Below are positions 8,465 through 16,331 of a stretch of 64,000 nucleotides of DNA, piece after piece. The stretch is from Anaerotardibacter muris. Lineage in GTDB: Bacteria > Actinomycetota > Coriobacteriia > Coriobacteriales > Eggerthellaceae. The notes under the pieces are model-generated. The model was given only the letters and a program-made list of their open reading frames with translations. It searched no databases and was not told where the DNA came from. Position numbers and translations under genes: made by a program. The stretch spans positions 172,491 through 236,490 of the forward strand of contig NZ_CALPCD010000003.1 of assembly GCF_943192915.1 (NCBI RefSeq), given 5' to 3'. Position 1 is the stretch's first letter, and every line of letters starts with the position of its first letter.

Positions 8465-9418
8465 TTGAACTCCAAAAAAATCACCTTGATAATACTAAGA
8501 ACACCGTTTTCGGACGCGTTTCGATCTTCCTGTTCATTCCCCGCTCATAGATACGAGGACCCCTTAGCACGATCGAAGACATACAGCCGCGTGAGCAAGA
8601 TCCATTATGCCAAACTCGCTTTTCGTGGGTTCTTGTTGGTATGCGCGGTCGCATTGCTTATCCTTGACCCCACTTGGTTCACTGGCGATGAACTCCCCTA
8701 TCATGCTATCGGGATCGGATTCACCCTCCTTGTATGGGTATCCTTCATCCCCGAGATGATCCGCCGCTTCTTCCCGAACAAAGACGAAAGCGCTGGCTGC
8801 CAGAAGCAATTCGTCCAGAACTTCAAACCCCGCCCAGCAACCACGCTCTCCCAAGAGATCGCACGTATACTTGGTCGCACCCAGGAGGAGATCAAGAAGA
8901 AGGATTTTCGTGATGTGGTGGTGATCGCGCTATTCTGGATTGCCCTCAATGCCATCATCGGCGTGCTCTATTTCACTGGTGTCCTAACCGCCGAGATGCT
9001 CATCTGCATCTCGATGTTCTATGCGGTGTCCGATATCATCTGCATCCTCTATTGGTGCCCTTTCCAAACCCTCGTGATGAAGAACACCTGCTGCGCTCAG
9101 TGCCGTATCTATAACTGGGATTACGCCATGATGTTCACGCCACTGGTCTTCATCGGGGGTTTCTGGGCCTTGTCGCTGCTCCTCTGTGGATTTGCCATCC
9201 TTTTGAAATGGGAATTCGATTATTACCGTTATCCACATCGTTTCGCTGAAGAGACCAACGAGTACCTTTCATGCGATGGTTGCGATGAACGTCTTTGTAC
9301 GCACAAAGCATCAGTGAAACGTTTACTCGCAGATAAGACTCGCGCACTTGCTAAAGCGCAGGCGGAAGCACGTGCAGCACTTGCCAAGCTCACCGACTTC
9401 AACGATGACCACCACTGA
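8465..9418 (+). CDS. Membrane protein with paired cysteine motifs, function unknown
   Basis: 317 residues from a TTG start preceded by AAAGGG. Four or five hydrophobic segments are visible (about residues 52-70, 78-95, 148-168, 175-195 and 220-242). Two Cys clusters stand out: [16 protein letters not shown] between membrane segments, and [12 protein letters not shown] shortly after the last one, followed by a Lys/Ala-rich helical C-terminus. The spacing suggests metal or iron-sulfur binding on the cytoplasmic side. I do not recognise a characterised family. It stands alone, divergent from the DUF1846 gene and upstream of tRNA-Pro. The exact start is uncertain. Confidence 0.7.
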   Translation: MNSKKITLIILRTPFSDAFRSSCSFPAHRYEDPLARSKTYSRVSKIHYAKLAFRGFLLVCAVALLILDPTWFTGDELPYHAIGIGFTLLVWVSFIPEMIRRFFPNKDESAGCQKQFVQNFKPRPATTLSQEIARILGRTQEEIKKKDFRDVVVIALFWIALNAIIGVLYFTGVLTAEMLICISMFYAVSDIICILYWCPFQTLVMKNTCCAQCRIYNWDYAMMFTPLVFIGGFWALSLLLCGFAILLKWEFDYYRYPHRFAEETNEYLSCDGCDERLCTHKASVKRLLADKTRALAKAQAEARAALAKLTDFNDDHH

Positions 9419-9489
9419 CCTCAAAGTACACACAAAGCTTGACGCGAGGTTTTGGTTTGTTTACTATAACCAATGCTGCTTCAAGCAAT

Positions 9490-9566
<77 letters not shown>

Positions 9567-9575
9567 GCTAAACAC

Positions 9576-9606
9576 AAAAAAGGTCGGAACTTTCCGACCT
9601 TTTTCA
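9576..9606 (+). terminator. Intrinsic terminator after tRNA-Pro
   Basis: AAAGGTCGGAA and TTCCGACCTTT form a near-perfect hairpin followed by a T run, ten bases after the tRNA CCA end. The A-rich 5' flank makes it possibly active in both directions, which would also stop the minus-strand transcript from downstream. Confidence 0.9.
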
Positions 9607-9655
9607 TTTAATGAGCGTCTTCACTGCGCTGAGCAGTGAAATTCCTTACGAAAGC

Positions 9656-11560
9656 CTAGGGCACCCAGCGACCATACTCGTTGACATAGTACCGGCCGCC
9701 ATCGACCCAGGAATCAACAGCCATCACACCATCAGTGCCTACCCAGTACTTGCCCGATATCCATGCCTGCTTCGCCATAGCACCCGAGCCGCGGAAGTAG
9801 TACCACTGTTCACCTACTTCTCGCCAGCCCTTCTGCATAGCGCCAGAGGCCTTCAAGAAGTACATCGTGCCGCCATCATTGAGCCAACCTGTGTGCATCG
9901 CGCCACTGCTCTCGAGGAAATACCATTTTCCGCTCGATTTCACCCAGCCTCTTTGCATAGCGCCTGAACGAGAGAAGTAGTACCATGTTCCGCCAAGATC
10001 GAGCCAGCCCTTCTGCATGGCGCCTGATGCCTTAGCGTAATAACGAACGCCACCATCGTCGATCCAGCCAGTATGCATAGCACCGTTACTGCGATCCAAG
10101 AAATACCAGGTGCCCTTCAGCTTGATCCAGCCCTTCTGCATGGCGCCAGAATTAGCATAGTGATACCACTTACCACTTTCCCAATTCCAGCCCTTCTTCA
10201 TAGCGCCAGAGCCCGTGAAGTAATACGTAGCCCCATTGATGCTATGCTTGCCCGTTTGCATGACACCTTCGGAATTGAAGTAATACCACTTACCACCAAG
10301 CTTCTGCCAGCCAGTTTGCATCTTGCCAGACGAAGCGAAGTGATACCAACGGTTATCGATCTTCTGCCAACCTGTGCGCATCCAACCATCTTCGCCCATC
10401 CAATACGTACCCGTAGAGAGAGTGAGCCAACGGATGGCATATTCACCATCGTAGTCATACCACCAGCCCTTGGAACCGTGGACCCATACCCCCTCGACTG
10501 GAACGACAGGATCAGGTTCAGAATCAGGATTACTCGGCTGAACAGGATCTGGCTGCTGTGGCTGCACCTTCTGCGGAGTTACTTGACCCGTGTGGCTCTC
10601 CGAGGCGGCCAACCAAGCTTCGAGCGAGCTGGTATTTGCGATCTTGTTGTTGAAGCACTCTAATGAAGTGAGCTGGGTATTCCTTGAAATATCGAGTGAG
10701 GTGATATCGTTATCTGAGCAGCTTAATGTCTGAAGCTTCGTAAGAGCTGTAACGTTCAATGCAGCGAGCGAATTGGTCGCGCACTCAAGGCTTGTAAGCT
10801 GGGTGCAATGAGAAACATCGAGCGAGGTGAGCTTGTTCGCAGTGCAATCCAATCGAACGAGCTTGGTACAAGCAGTGACGTTGAGCGAAGGAATCTCATT
10901 GCCGCTACATTCCAGTGTTACCAGTTGGGGGCATCCTGAAACATTGAGCGAAGCAATCTTGTTGTCAGAGCAGATCAACTCGGTAAGAGCACCGCAATGA
11001 GAGACATCCAAAGCTGTCAGGTCATTCGTAGAGCAATTGAGCGAAGCGAGCTTCGTGCAAGAAGCAAGATTCAGCGAGGTAAGCCCGCATTCCACGCAAT
11101 TGAGCTGCTGAATAGAAGAGCAACCCGAAAGATTCAGGGACGGAACGGTCACATTGGTAAGGTTCAGCTGCGCAAGCTGAGAACAGCCCGAAAGATTGAG
11201 CGAAGAGAGCGTAAGGCTCTGGCAAGTGAATTCAGTAAGCGACGAGCAGCTAGAAAAATCAAGCGTAGTAATCGAGCCAAGTCCGCCACCAACTCCTGTG
11301 CCAAGCGACACACGATCAACGGGTTGTCCACCTAGAGTAGCTGGGACAACAGCCGTGGTTGCAGTGGAGCTGCTTATCCCGTAGATAACTATTCCGTTAT
11401 TCTCGCCGTATGTATAGGTCACTCCGTTGTCTTCTGCATCTTCAAGTGCAAAAGCCGACTGAACTGGCACGACCAAGACCAGCGCCAAGAACAAGGCAAC
11501 CGCCCCGATCGCAGCAATAAGCTTAGCAAGATACGAACTACGAAGGCACTGAACAGCCAT
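9656..11560 (-). CDS. Secreted surface protein: leucine-rich repeats plus choline-binding-type repeats
   Basis: 634 residues from the ATG at 11558-11560, seven bases after AAGGAG; the frame is open further upstream without a ribosome binding site. A signal peptide (LAKLIAAIGAVALFLALVLVVPVQSAFA) is followed by about a dozen leucine-rich repeats of the type LTSLDVSHCTQLTSLECATN, each carrying a Cys and an Asn at fixed positions. A Pro/Asp/Glu linker leads to about twelve cell-wall-binding repeats of roughly 20 residues (GWQKLGGKWYYFNSEGVMQT). The end is a cap, AWISGKYWVGTDGVMAVDSW, shared with the CAP-domain protein at 54457. It is probably exported and held on the wall by the repeats, with the LRR part facing partners. 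The ligand is unknown. Confidence 0.85.
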   Translation of the reverse strand: MAVQCLRSSYLAKLIAAIGAVALFLALVLVVPVQSAFALEDAEDNGVTYTYGENNGIVIYGISSSTATTAVVPATLGGQPVDRVSLGTGVGGGLGSITTLDFSSCSSLTEFTCQSLTLSSLNLSGCSQLAQLNLTNVTVPSLNLSGCSSIQQLNCVECGLTSLNLASCTKLASLNCSTNDLTALDVSHCGALTELICSDNKIASLNVSGCPQLVTLECSGNEIPSLNVTACTKLVRLDCTANKLTSLDVSHCTQLTSLECATNSLAALNVTALTKLQTLSCSDNDITSLDISRNTQLTSLECFNNKIANTSSLEAWLAASESHTGQVTPQKVQPQQPDPVQPSNPDSEPDPVVPVEGVWVHGSKGWWYDYDGEYAIRWLTLSTGTYWMGEDGWMRTGWQKIDNRWYHFASSGKMQTGWQKLGGKWYYFNSEGVMQTGKHSINGATYYFTGSGAMKKGWNWESGKWYHYANSGAMQKGWIKLKGTWYFLDRSNGAMHTGWIDDGGVRYYAKASGAMQKGWLDLGGTWYYFSRSGAMQRGWVKSSGKWYFLESSGAMHTGWLNDGGTMYFLKASGAMQKGWREVGEQWYYFRGSGAMAKQAWISGKYWVGTDGVMAVDSWVDGGRYYVNEYGRWVP

Positions 11561-11680
11561 GAGCGTCTCCTTATCCATGATGAACAGGGAGCAAAGATGC
11601 AATTCCCTATATAAGCAGTGTATCACACACCCCGCACACCCCATCACCTACAGCTCGTCAACAAAACCACATGGACTCCT

Positions 11681-11858
11681 GCGAAAGCAGCAAGGATATA
11701 TGGGTAGGGTCGTAGATTCATTCTGAACACTTACTAAAAAAGAACTCAGCTTAGCTGGGTTCCGTAAAATGCATGAGGCAGTGCAGCGCATGAGCCCGAA
11801 GGGCGAACAGCGAAACGGATGAATCCGAGACCCTACCCATGTAGCCTTACTGCTTGCG
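11681..11858 (-). repeat. Structured intergenic repeat, copy A
   Basis: One of three copies of a foldable element (others at 20241 and 45799). Nested complementary arms are visible: ATGGGTAGGGTC at 11700-11711 pairs perfectly with 11829-11840, GATTCAT at 11715-11721 with 11819-11825, and an outer GCAG/CTGC arm closes it less well. The central part contains GCCCGAAGGGC and a conserved stretch of about 45 bases (11770-11815). It lies directly after the stop of the TVP38-like gene and accounts for most of the 318-base gap 11561-11878; the rest holds the start region of the surface-protein gene, with no clear promoter. Confidence 0.8.
11736..11762 (-). terminator. Terminator hairpin embedded in repeat copy A
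   Basis: Read on the minus strand, GAACCCAGC-TAA-GCTGAGTTC (one G-T pair) is followed by TTTTTT. It is correctly oriented to end the coaBC-TVP38 transcript. Confidence 0.8.
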
Positions 11859-11878
11859 GTATGATCTCGCAACCGCTA

Positions 11879-12655
11879 TTACTTCTTACGATAGCGCGAA
11901 AGGAACGCCATGATCTTGTTGCTGAAGATCAGCGCAAGAACAGCGAGCACGATAAGCACTGCGAAGATGATCACGCTCGTCCAGATATTACCCTCGATCA
12001 AGCCATCAGCAGCATAAGCGGAAAGGATCACACCGGGTGAACGCGCAATAGTAGTGATCAGCACAAAGGGCTTGAGCTTCATATCCGTAAGCGGAACTAG
12101 ATACGTGAAGGTATCCTTGGGAAGCCCAGGAATCAGGAAGAGGATGAAAACGATTATCCCAAGTCGACCTGTCTTCTCGAAATCCTGGAATTTCTTCAAA
12201 TGCTTTTCAGGCACCAGGTCCTTCACGAAAGGTGCACCTAACTTGTGCACAAGGGTGTAGACGAATGCGCTCGATATAGCACATCCGAACAAGATTATGA
12301 GAGCACCCCAAAATGGCCCATAGAGCATGCCCGCCGCCATCTGAGTGACCTCTCCAGGAATGAAGGCAACGACCACCTGAATGAATTGGAGCGCCAAAAG
12401 GATAAGAACGCCAAACGCCCCTTTGTCGCGTATGCGATCGATGACGATATCCACGCCGCCTGGTTCGAATATATCTTTGAACAGCGGATACATGAAGATG
12501 ACCGCCACAACGCAGATGACGAAGAATCCGATCAGTCCCAAGAACTTGAACAGATCGGACTTCCTGACCGAACGCCCAAAGATACGGACGGAGTCATCCA
12601 GGGCTTCTTGACGCGTGCTCTCCGCGCTCTTTCGCTGTTGTGGATCGATCGCCAT
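11879..12655 (-). CDS. TVP38/TMEM64 (VTT domain) membrane protein
   Basis: 258 residues with about six membrane segments. The VTT/SNARE-associated core is recognisable from FIPGEVTQMAAGMLYGPFWGALIILFGC, then AFVYTLVHKLG and FLIPGLPKDTFTYLVPLT. Members of this DedA-related superfamily are lipid scramblases or transport-related proteins of the cytoplasmic membrane; the substrate is not predictable here. It starts seven bases after the coaBC stop on the same strand, so it is probably the distal gene of that operon. Repeat copy A and its terminator follow the stop codon. Confidence 0.82.
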   Translation of the reverse strand: MAIDPQQRKSAESTRQEALDDSVRIFGRSVRKSDLFKFLGLIGFFVICVVAVIFMYPLFKDIFEPGGVDIVIDRIRDKGAFGVLILLALQFIQVVVAFIPGEVTQMAAGMLYGPFWGALIILFGCAISSAFVYTLVHKLGAPFVKDLVPEKHLKKFQDFEKTGRLGIIVFILFLIPGLPKDTFTYLVPLTDMKLKPFVLITTIARSPGVILSAYAADGLIEGNIWTSVIIFAVLIVLAVLALIFSNKIMAFLSRYRKK

Positions 12656-12662
12656 CGCAGGC

Positions 12663-13886
12663 CTAAGCTCCCATCGAAACGATCTTGTCGAGGATCATAT
12701 CAGCAAGTTCGCGCTTGGAGGTAGAAGGTAGATGCTCTTCGCCCGAGGCAGTCACAAGCCAAACCTCATCGTCGTCCTTACCGAAGACCTTTTCGCTTCC
12801 CACTTCATTCGCAACGATCATGTCTGCATTCTTCTTCGTAAGCTTCTTGCGGGCATTATCGAGCACGTCATTGGTCTCGGCGGCAAAGCCGACCACCAAC
12901 TGACCCTGTTTCGCATTACCGAGCGTTGCGAGCACATCTGGATTCTCGACAAGGGCGATATTCTGCAACTCTGCATCATTGATGCCCTTCTTGAGCTTCT
13001 TATCAAGCTGCTGGGCAGGACGCACATCTGCCACCGCTGCCGAGAAGATACCCACATCGCACCCTTCGAAGACAGGCTTAGCGGCTTCGAGCATCTCACG
13101 CGCCGATTCAACAGAAATGACCTCAACGCCCTGCGGAGCTGCGAGCGCTACCGGTCCCGAAACGAGCGTTACCTGCGCGCCACGACGAGCTGCTGCTTCG
13201 GCGATGGCGTAGCCGAACTTGCCCGAAGAACGATTGGTGATGTAGCGCACTGGATCGATCGCTTCGACCGTAGGACCCGCAGTGACCATGATCCGCTTTC
13301 CCGCTAGATCACGTCCAAGGCTATCACTACTGGTCTTCGCACCCTCAAGCTTTTGCAACACCGCCGCAACGATATCTTCTGGTTCAGGCAAGCGCCCTTG
13401 CCCCACTTCCCCACATGCCAAATAGCCAGCATCTGGTTCGATGAATTCAAGACCAAAGCTCTTCAAACGTGCGATATTGTCCTGAGTGATGGGGTTCTTA
13501 TACATATGAACATTCATCGCTGGAGCGATCATCACTGGAGCTGTAGTAGCAAGCGCAGTAGTAGTGAGCAGGTCATCAGCGATGCCATGAGCAACCTTCG
13601 CCATGACGTTCGCTGTGCAAGGAGCGATCAGGAACAGGTCAGCCTCCTGAGCCAAAGAAATATGATGGATGGGGTCCTGCGGATCATCGAAGAGCCCCAG
13701 ACCGACAGGTTCATTGGTGAGCGCGCGGAACGTGAGCGGATCGACGAAATGAGTCGCATGATCGGTCATGACAACCTTCACGCGCACGCCCGCTTTCTGC
13801 AGTCCTCGAACTATCTCAGCAGCCTTGTAAGCAGCGATGCATCCGCTGATACCAACGAGGACGGTTTTCTGTTGTTCGGAAGTCAT
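12663..13886 (-). CDS. coaBC: Bifunctional phosphopantothenoylcysteine decarboxylase/synthetase
   Basis: 407 residues from the ATG at 13884-13886 after AAGGAG. The CoaC flavin part is shown by GISGCIAAYKAAEIVRGLQK, the catalytic His region HISLAQEADLF, and the PAMNVHMYKNP and GYLACGEVGQGRL motifs. The CoaB part begins near residue 185 (RIMVTAGPTVEAIDPVRYITNRSSGKFG) and ends with FAAETNDVLDNARKKLTKKNADMIVANEV. It makes 4'-phosphopantetheine from phosphopantothenate, cysteine and CTP for coenzyme A. In many actinobacteria coaBC follows rpoZ; here it is separate. Confidence 0.95.
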   Translation of the reverse strand: MTSEQQKTVLVGISGCIAAYKAAEIVRGLQKAGVRVKVVMTDHATHFVDPLTFRALTNEPVGLGLFDDPQDPIHHISLAQEADLFLIAPCTANVMAKVAHGIADDLLTTTALATTAPVMIAPAMNVHMYKNPITQDNIARLKSFGLEFIEPDAGYLACGEVGQGRLPEPEDIVAAVLQKLEGAKTSSDSLGRDLAGKRIMVTAGPTVEAIDPVRYITNRSSGKFGYAIAEAAARRGAQVTLVSGPVALAAPQGVEVISVESAREMLEAAKPVFEGCDVGIFSAAVADVRPAQQLDKKLKKGINDAELQNIALVENPDVLATLGNAKQGQLVVGFAAETNDVLDNARKKLTKKNADMIVANEVGSEKVFGKDDDEVWLVTASGEEHLPSTSKRELADMILDKIVSMGA

Positions 13887-14010
13887 ATTCTTCTCCTTGT
13901 TCCGTTGCATCTTTGTTATTGTATGACAAAGATGCACCGCGTGTGCGATCGGTCAAAACAATCCATCATCACCAGCCGTTATCGGCTTGACGAAGGGTAA
14001 AGGAGGCGAC

Positions 14011-14730
14011 ATGGAAGAGCAGCATCCCGTAAAGCAAGTAACTCATGCTGTCTCATCGATGGTGTCGCCGCGCTATCTGAATCTGACCTTCGTGAAGCTC
14101 TTCTGGATCTTCGTAGTCGGTTGCTTCTTAGGCCTGATCATCGAAGATGTATTCCATCTGATCGTCTACCATGAATGGGAAAGCCGCGCTGGCCTGGTTT
14201 GGGGCCCGTTTTCCTCCATCTATGGCGTAGGTGCGGTAGTGCTGACGCTCTTCCTGAATCGGTTCTATTACACGCACAACATCATCATCTTCCTCATAGC
14301 GATGCTGCTCGGTTCCACTATGGAATACCTCGCAAGCCTGATGATGGAGAGTTTCTTCCATGCTATCGCCTGGGATTACTCCAATACATTCGGCTCCATC
14401 GATGGACGCACCAATTTCCTGTTCGGTGTGATGTGGGGGACGCTCGGTTTGGTGTGGGTACGCATCATCATGCCGTGGATCAAGGCTATCTTCAAACGCA
14501 TCAACTTCAAGAACATCATCGTTCGAATCGTATCGGCAGCAATGATCGTGTTCATGACGCTCAATATCGTGATGACCATACTAGCCCTTCATCGTGAAGG
14601 ACAACGCGCGGAGAACATCCCTCCAGCGACCATCATCGACATCTATCTTGATGAATGGTTCCCCGATGAATGGATGCATGAACGCTTCCATAACATGACC
14701 GTGTCAAGCGAAGTTGGGGGCAAATCCTAA
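14011..14730 (+). CDS. Putative ABC-transporter permease-like membrane protein (CmpB family)
   Basis: 239 residues from the ATG at 14011, which follows AAAGGAGG by four bases. About six membrane segments are seen. The motif GLVWGPFSSIYGVGAVVLTLFLN and the later DGRTNFLFGVMWGTLGLVW are typical of the 'putative ABC transporter permease' family named after CmpB. No ATP-binding partner is adjacent, so transport is not shown. It stands alone between the divergent coaBC gene and the convergent pseudouridine synthase gene. Confidence 0.72.
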   Translation: MEEQHPVKQVTHAVSSMVSPRYLNLTFVKLFWIFVVGCFLGLIIEDVFHLIVYHEWESRAGLVWGPFSSIYGVGAVVLTLFLNRFYYTHNIIIFLIAMLLGSTMEYLASLMMESFFHAIAWDYSNTFGSIDGRTNFLFGVMWGTLGLVWVRIIMPWIKAIFKRINFKNIIVRIVSAAMIVFMTLNIVMTILALHREGQRAENIPPATIIDIYLDEWFPDEWMHERFHNMTVSSEVGGKS

Positions 14731-14738
14731 GGGCGCAC

Positions 14739-15785
14739 TTAAACGCGCGTGAAGGTCTCGATCTCGTTGGTGATGCCGCAGTTCTCTTGGTAATCGATCA
14801 GTACTTCCCTACCGCGCTCGGTCAATCCAATGCGTCTATCATCGAGCTTGGCAAGTGCTTCGACCAGGTCGTCAGGCAGCGGTGCCATGAAGCTGAGTTC
14901 GTCATCGATGCGCGGATGCTGGAAATCGATGAAATACGAATGCAAGAATTGACGCGTGAGCCCCAAGTTATCGCTCTTACCTGGAGTTCCATAGGTTTGG
15001 TCGCCCACCACCCAGTGTTTGATATATTCCATATGAACGCGGATCTGATGGGTTCGCCCCGAATAGAGCTTGCACTCGATCAGCGTAAAGCCATTGTCCT
15101 TCTGACCTGCTGAAAAGCGCTCGAGCACATTGAAAGTGGTCACAGAAGAACGCGCCTGTGGTTTGTCGGAAACCTGCATGCGCAAACGATTCTTGTCACT
15201 TCGAAAGATCGGCGCATCGATAAGCCCTGTATCGCTTGCGATATTACCATGCACCAAACACAGGTACTTACGATCCACATTGCGGCAACGGATCTCGTCC
15301 TGCAAGATGAGTCCCACTTCGTCATTCTTCGCGCAGAGCATAAGTCCGCTAGTATCACCATCCAGACGATGCACGATACCTGGACGATCGTCACCTTGGA
15401 TATGAGCTAGATTCTCACGGCCATAATGGTGCACGAGCGCATTGGAGAGCGTCCCTGAATCATGTCCGGGCGAAGGATGACAGATAAGGCCTGGTTGTTT
15501 GTTGATAACGAGCAGGTCATCATCTTCATAGAACACCTCGAGCGGAATGGGCTCAGGTGCTACATAGATACGATCGTCTTCGATCAGCTCTTCATAGACG
15601 ATATGATCACCAGCGCTGACCAGCGACTTCTTCGTTGGCTCCTTACCATTCAGAAAGACCTTACCCGCTTCGATCTGCTTCACCGCTTTGCTACGCGTGG
15701 GGTAAAGCCCCGCCTCGAACAGGTACGAGTCCAGACGCATGCCCTCATACAGATCGCTGACCGTATTCGATAAACTCCGCGCCAT
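14739..15785 (-). CDS. RluA/RluD-family pseudouridine synthase
   Basis: 348 residues. An N-terminal S4 RNA-binding domain (RLDSYLFEAGLYPTRSKAVKQIEAGKVFLNGK) is followed by the pseudouridine synthase core with catalytic Asp in HRLDGDTSGLMLCAKND and the later GRTHQIRVHMEYIKHWVVGDQTYG. This arrangement is that of RluD-type enzymes modifying 23S rRNA, but the exact target uridine cannot be read from the sequence. The C-terminus has about 30 residues beyond the core. The start has AAGGAG seven bases before it. It follows lspA by 14 bases, the common lspA-rluD arrangement. Confidence 0.9.
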   Translation of the reverse strand: MARSLSNTVSDLYEGMRLDSYLFEAGLYPTRSKAVKQIEAGKVFLNGKEPTKKSLVSAGDHIVYEELIEDDRIYVAPEPIPLEVFYEDDDLLVINKQPGLICHPSPGHDSGTLSNALVHHYGRENLAHIQGDDRPGIVHRLDGDTSGLMLCAKNDEVGLILQDEIRCRNVDRKYLCLVHGNIASDTGLIDAPIFRSDKNRLRMQVSDKPQARSSVTTFNVLERFSAGQKDNGFTLIECKLYSGRTHQIRVHMEYIKHWVVGDQTYGTPGKSDNLGLTRQFLHSYFIDFQHPRIDDELSFMAPLPDDLVEALAKLDDRRIGLTERGREVLIDYQENCGITNEIETFTRV

Positions 15786-15799
15786 GAACGCTCCTTCCC

Positions 15800-16327
15800 T
15801 TACGCTTCCTCGTTCGTCTTCGCTTGCTTGCTCGCTGAAAGATAGCGCCTACCAAGCGCTATGATCACGCATACGATACCGCAGGTGATCCCCGTATCTG
15901 CGATGTTGAATGTGGGGAAATCAATGAACAGCGGCGAGATGAAATCGATCACATACCCGTTCACCATGCGGTCGATCAGGTTGCCTACGCCACCCGCGAA
16001 CACGAGCGCTAAACCCACCATTTCCAGCATCGAAGCCGCCTTTGACACCATAAGGGCATACGTTACGATCACGATGCACAAGATGAACGTGACTACGATG
16101 AGCCCCATGGTCATGCCCGAGAAGGAGCTCCAAGCAGCGCCGAAGTTATGCGCAAGCTTCAACTCGACGATACCGCCCACATCGATAGCAGACGCACCCG
16201 CAGGCCGTCCCTCGAACCAGATCTTCGTTACGCGATCGAAAAAGACCCACAGCACCACGATCACGCAAAATGCGATGCGATTTCGTAGTGCTCGACGGGT
16301 CTTCGGTTCGTCTTTGTCGTGTGACAA
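15800..16327 (-). CDS. lspA: Lipoprotein signal peptidase (signal peptidase II)
   Basis: About 175 residues if translation starts at the TTG at 16325-16327, which has GGAG nine bases upstream; the frame continues upstream inside ileS but without family similarity. Membrane segments frame the conserved blocks FDRVTKIWF, NFGAAWS, GNLIDRM and FPTFNIADTGI; the two catalytic aspartates are in GNLIDR and in FNIAD. The enzyme cleaves prolipoproteins at the membrane. It begins four bases after the ileS stop, a classic ileS-lspA pair, and continues into the pseudouridine synthase gene. Confidence 0.9.
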   Translation of the reverse strand: MSHDKDEPKTRRALRNRIAFCVIVVLWVFFDRVTKIWFEGRPAGASAIDVGGIVELKLAHNFGAAWSSFSGMTMGLIVVTFILCIVIVTYALMVSKAASMLEMVGLALVFAGGVGNLIDRMVNGYVIDFISPLFIDFPTFNIADTGITCGIVCVIIALGRRYLSASKQAKTNEEA

Positions 16328-16331
16328 CAGC

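Noticed and set aside
9656..10500. Repetitive DNA that could suggest a CRISPR or tandem repeat array
   Set aside because: The periodicity of about 60-63 bases encodes the 20-residue wall-binding repeats of a protein; there are no identical repeats with unique spacers.
11648..11872. Small reading frame with text SVQNESTT...CCFRRS in repeat copy A, and similar text in copies B and C
   Set aside because: The similarity between these frames comes from the repeated DNA element; codons are interrupted by the hairpins and no ribosome binding site is seen.
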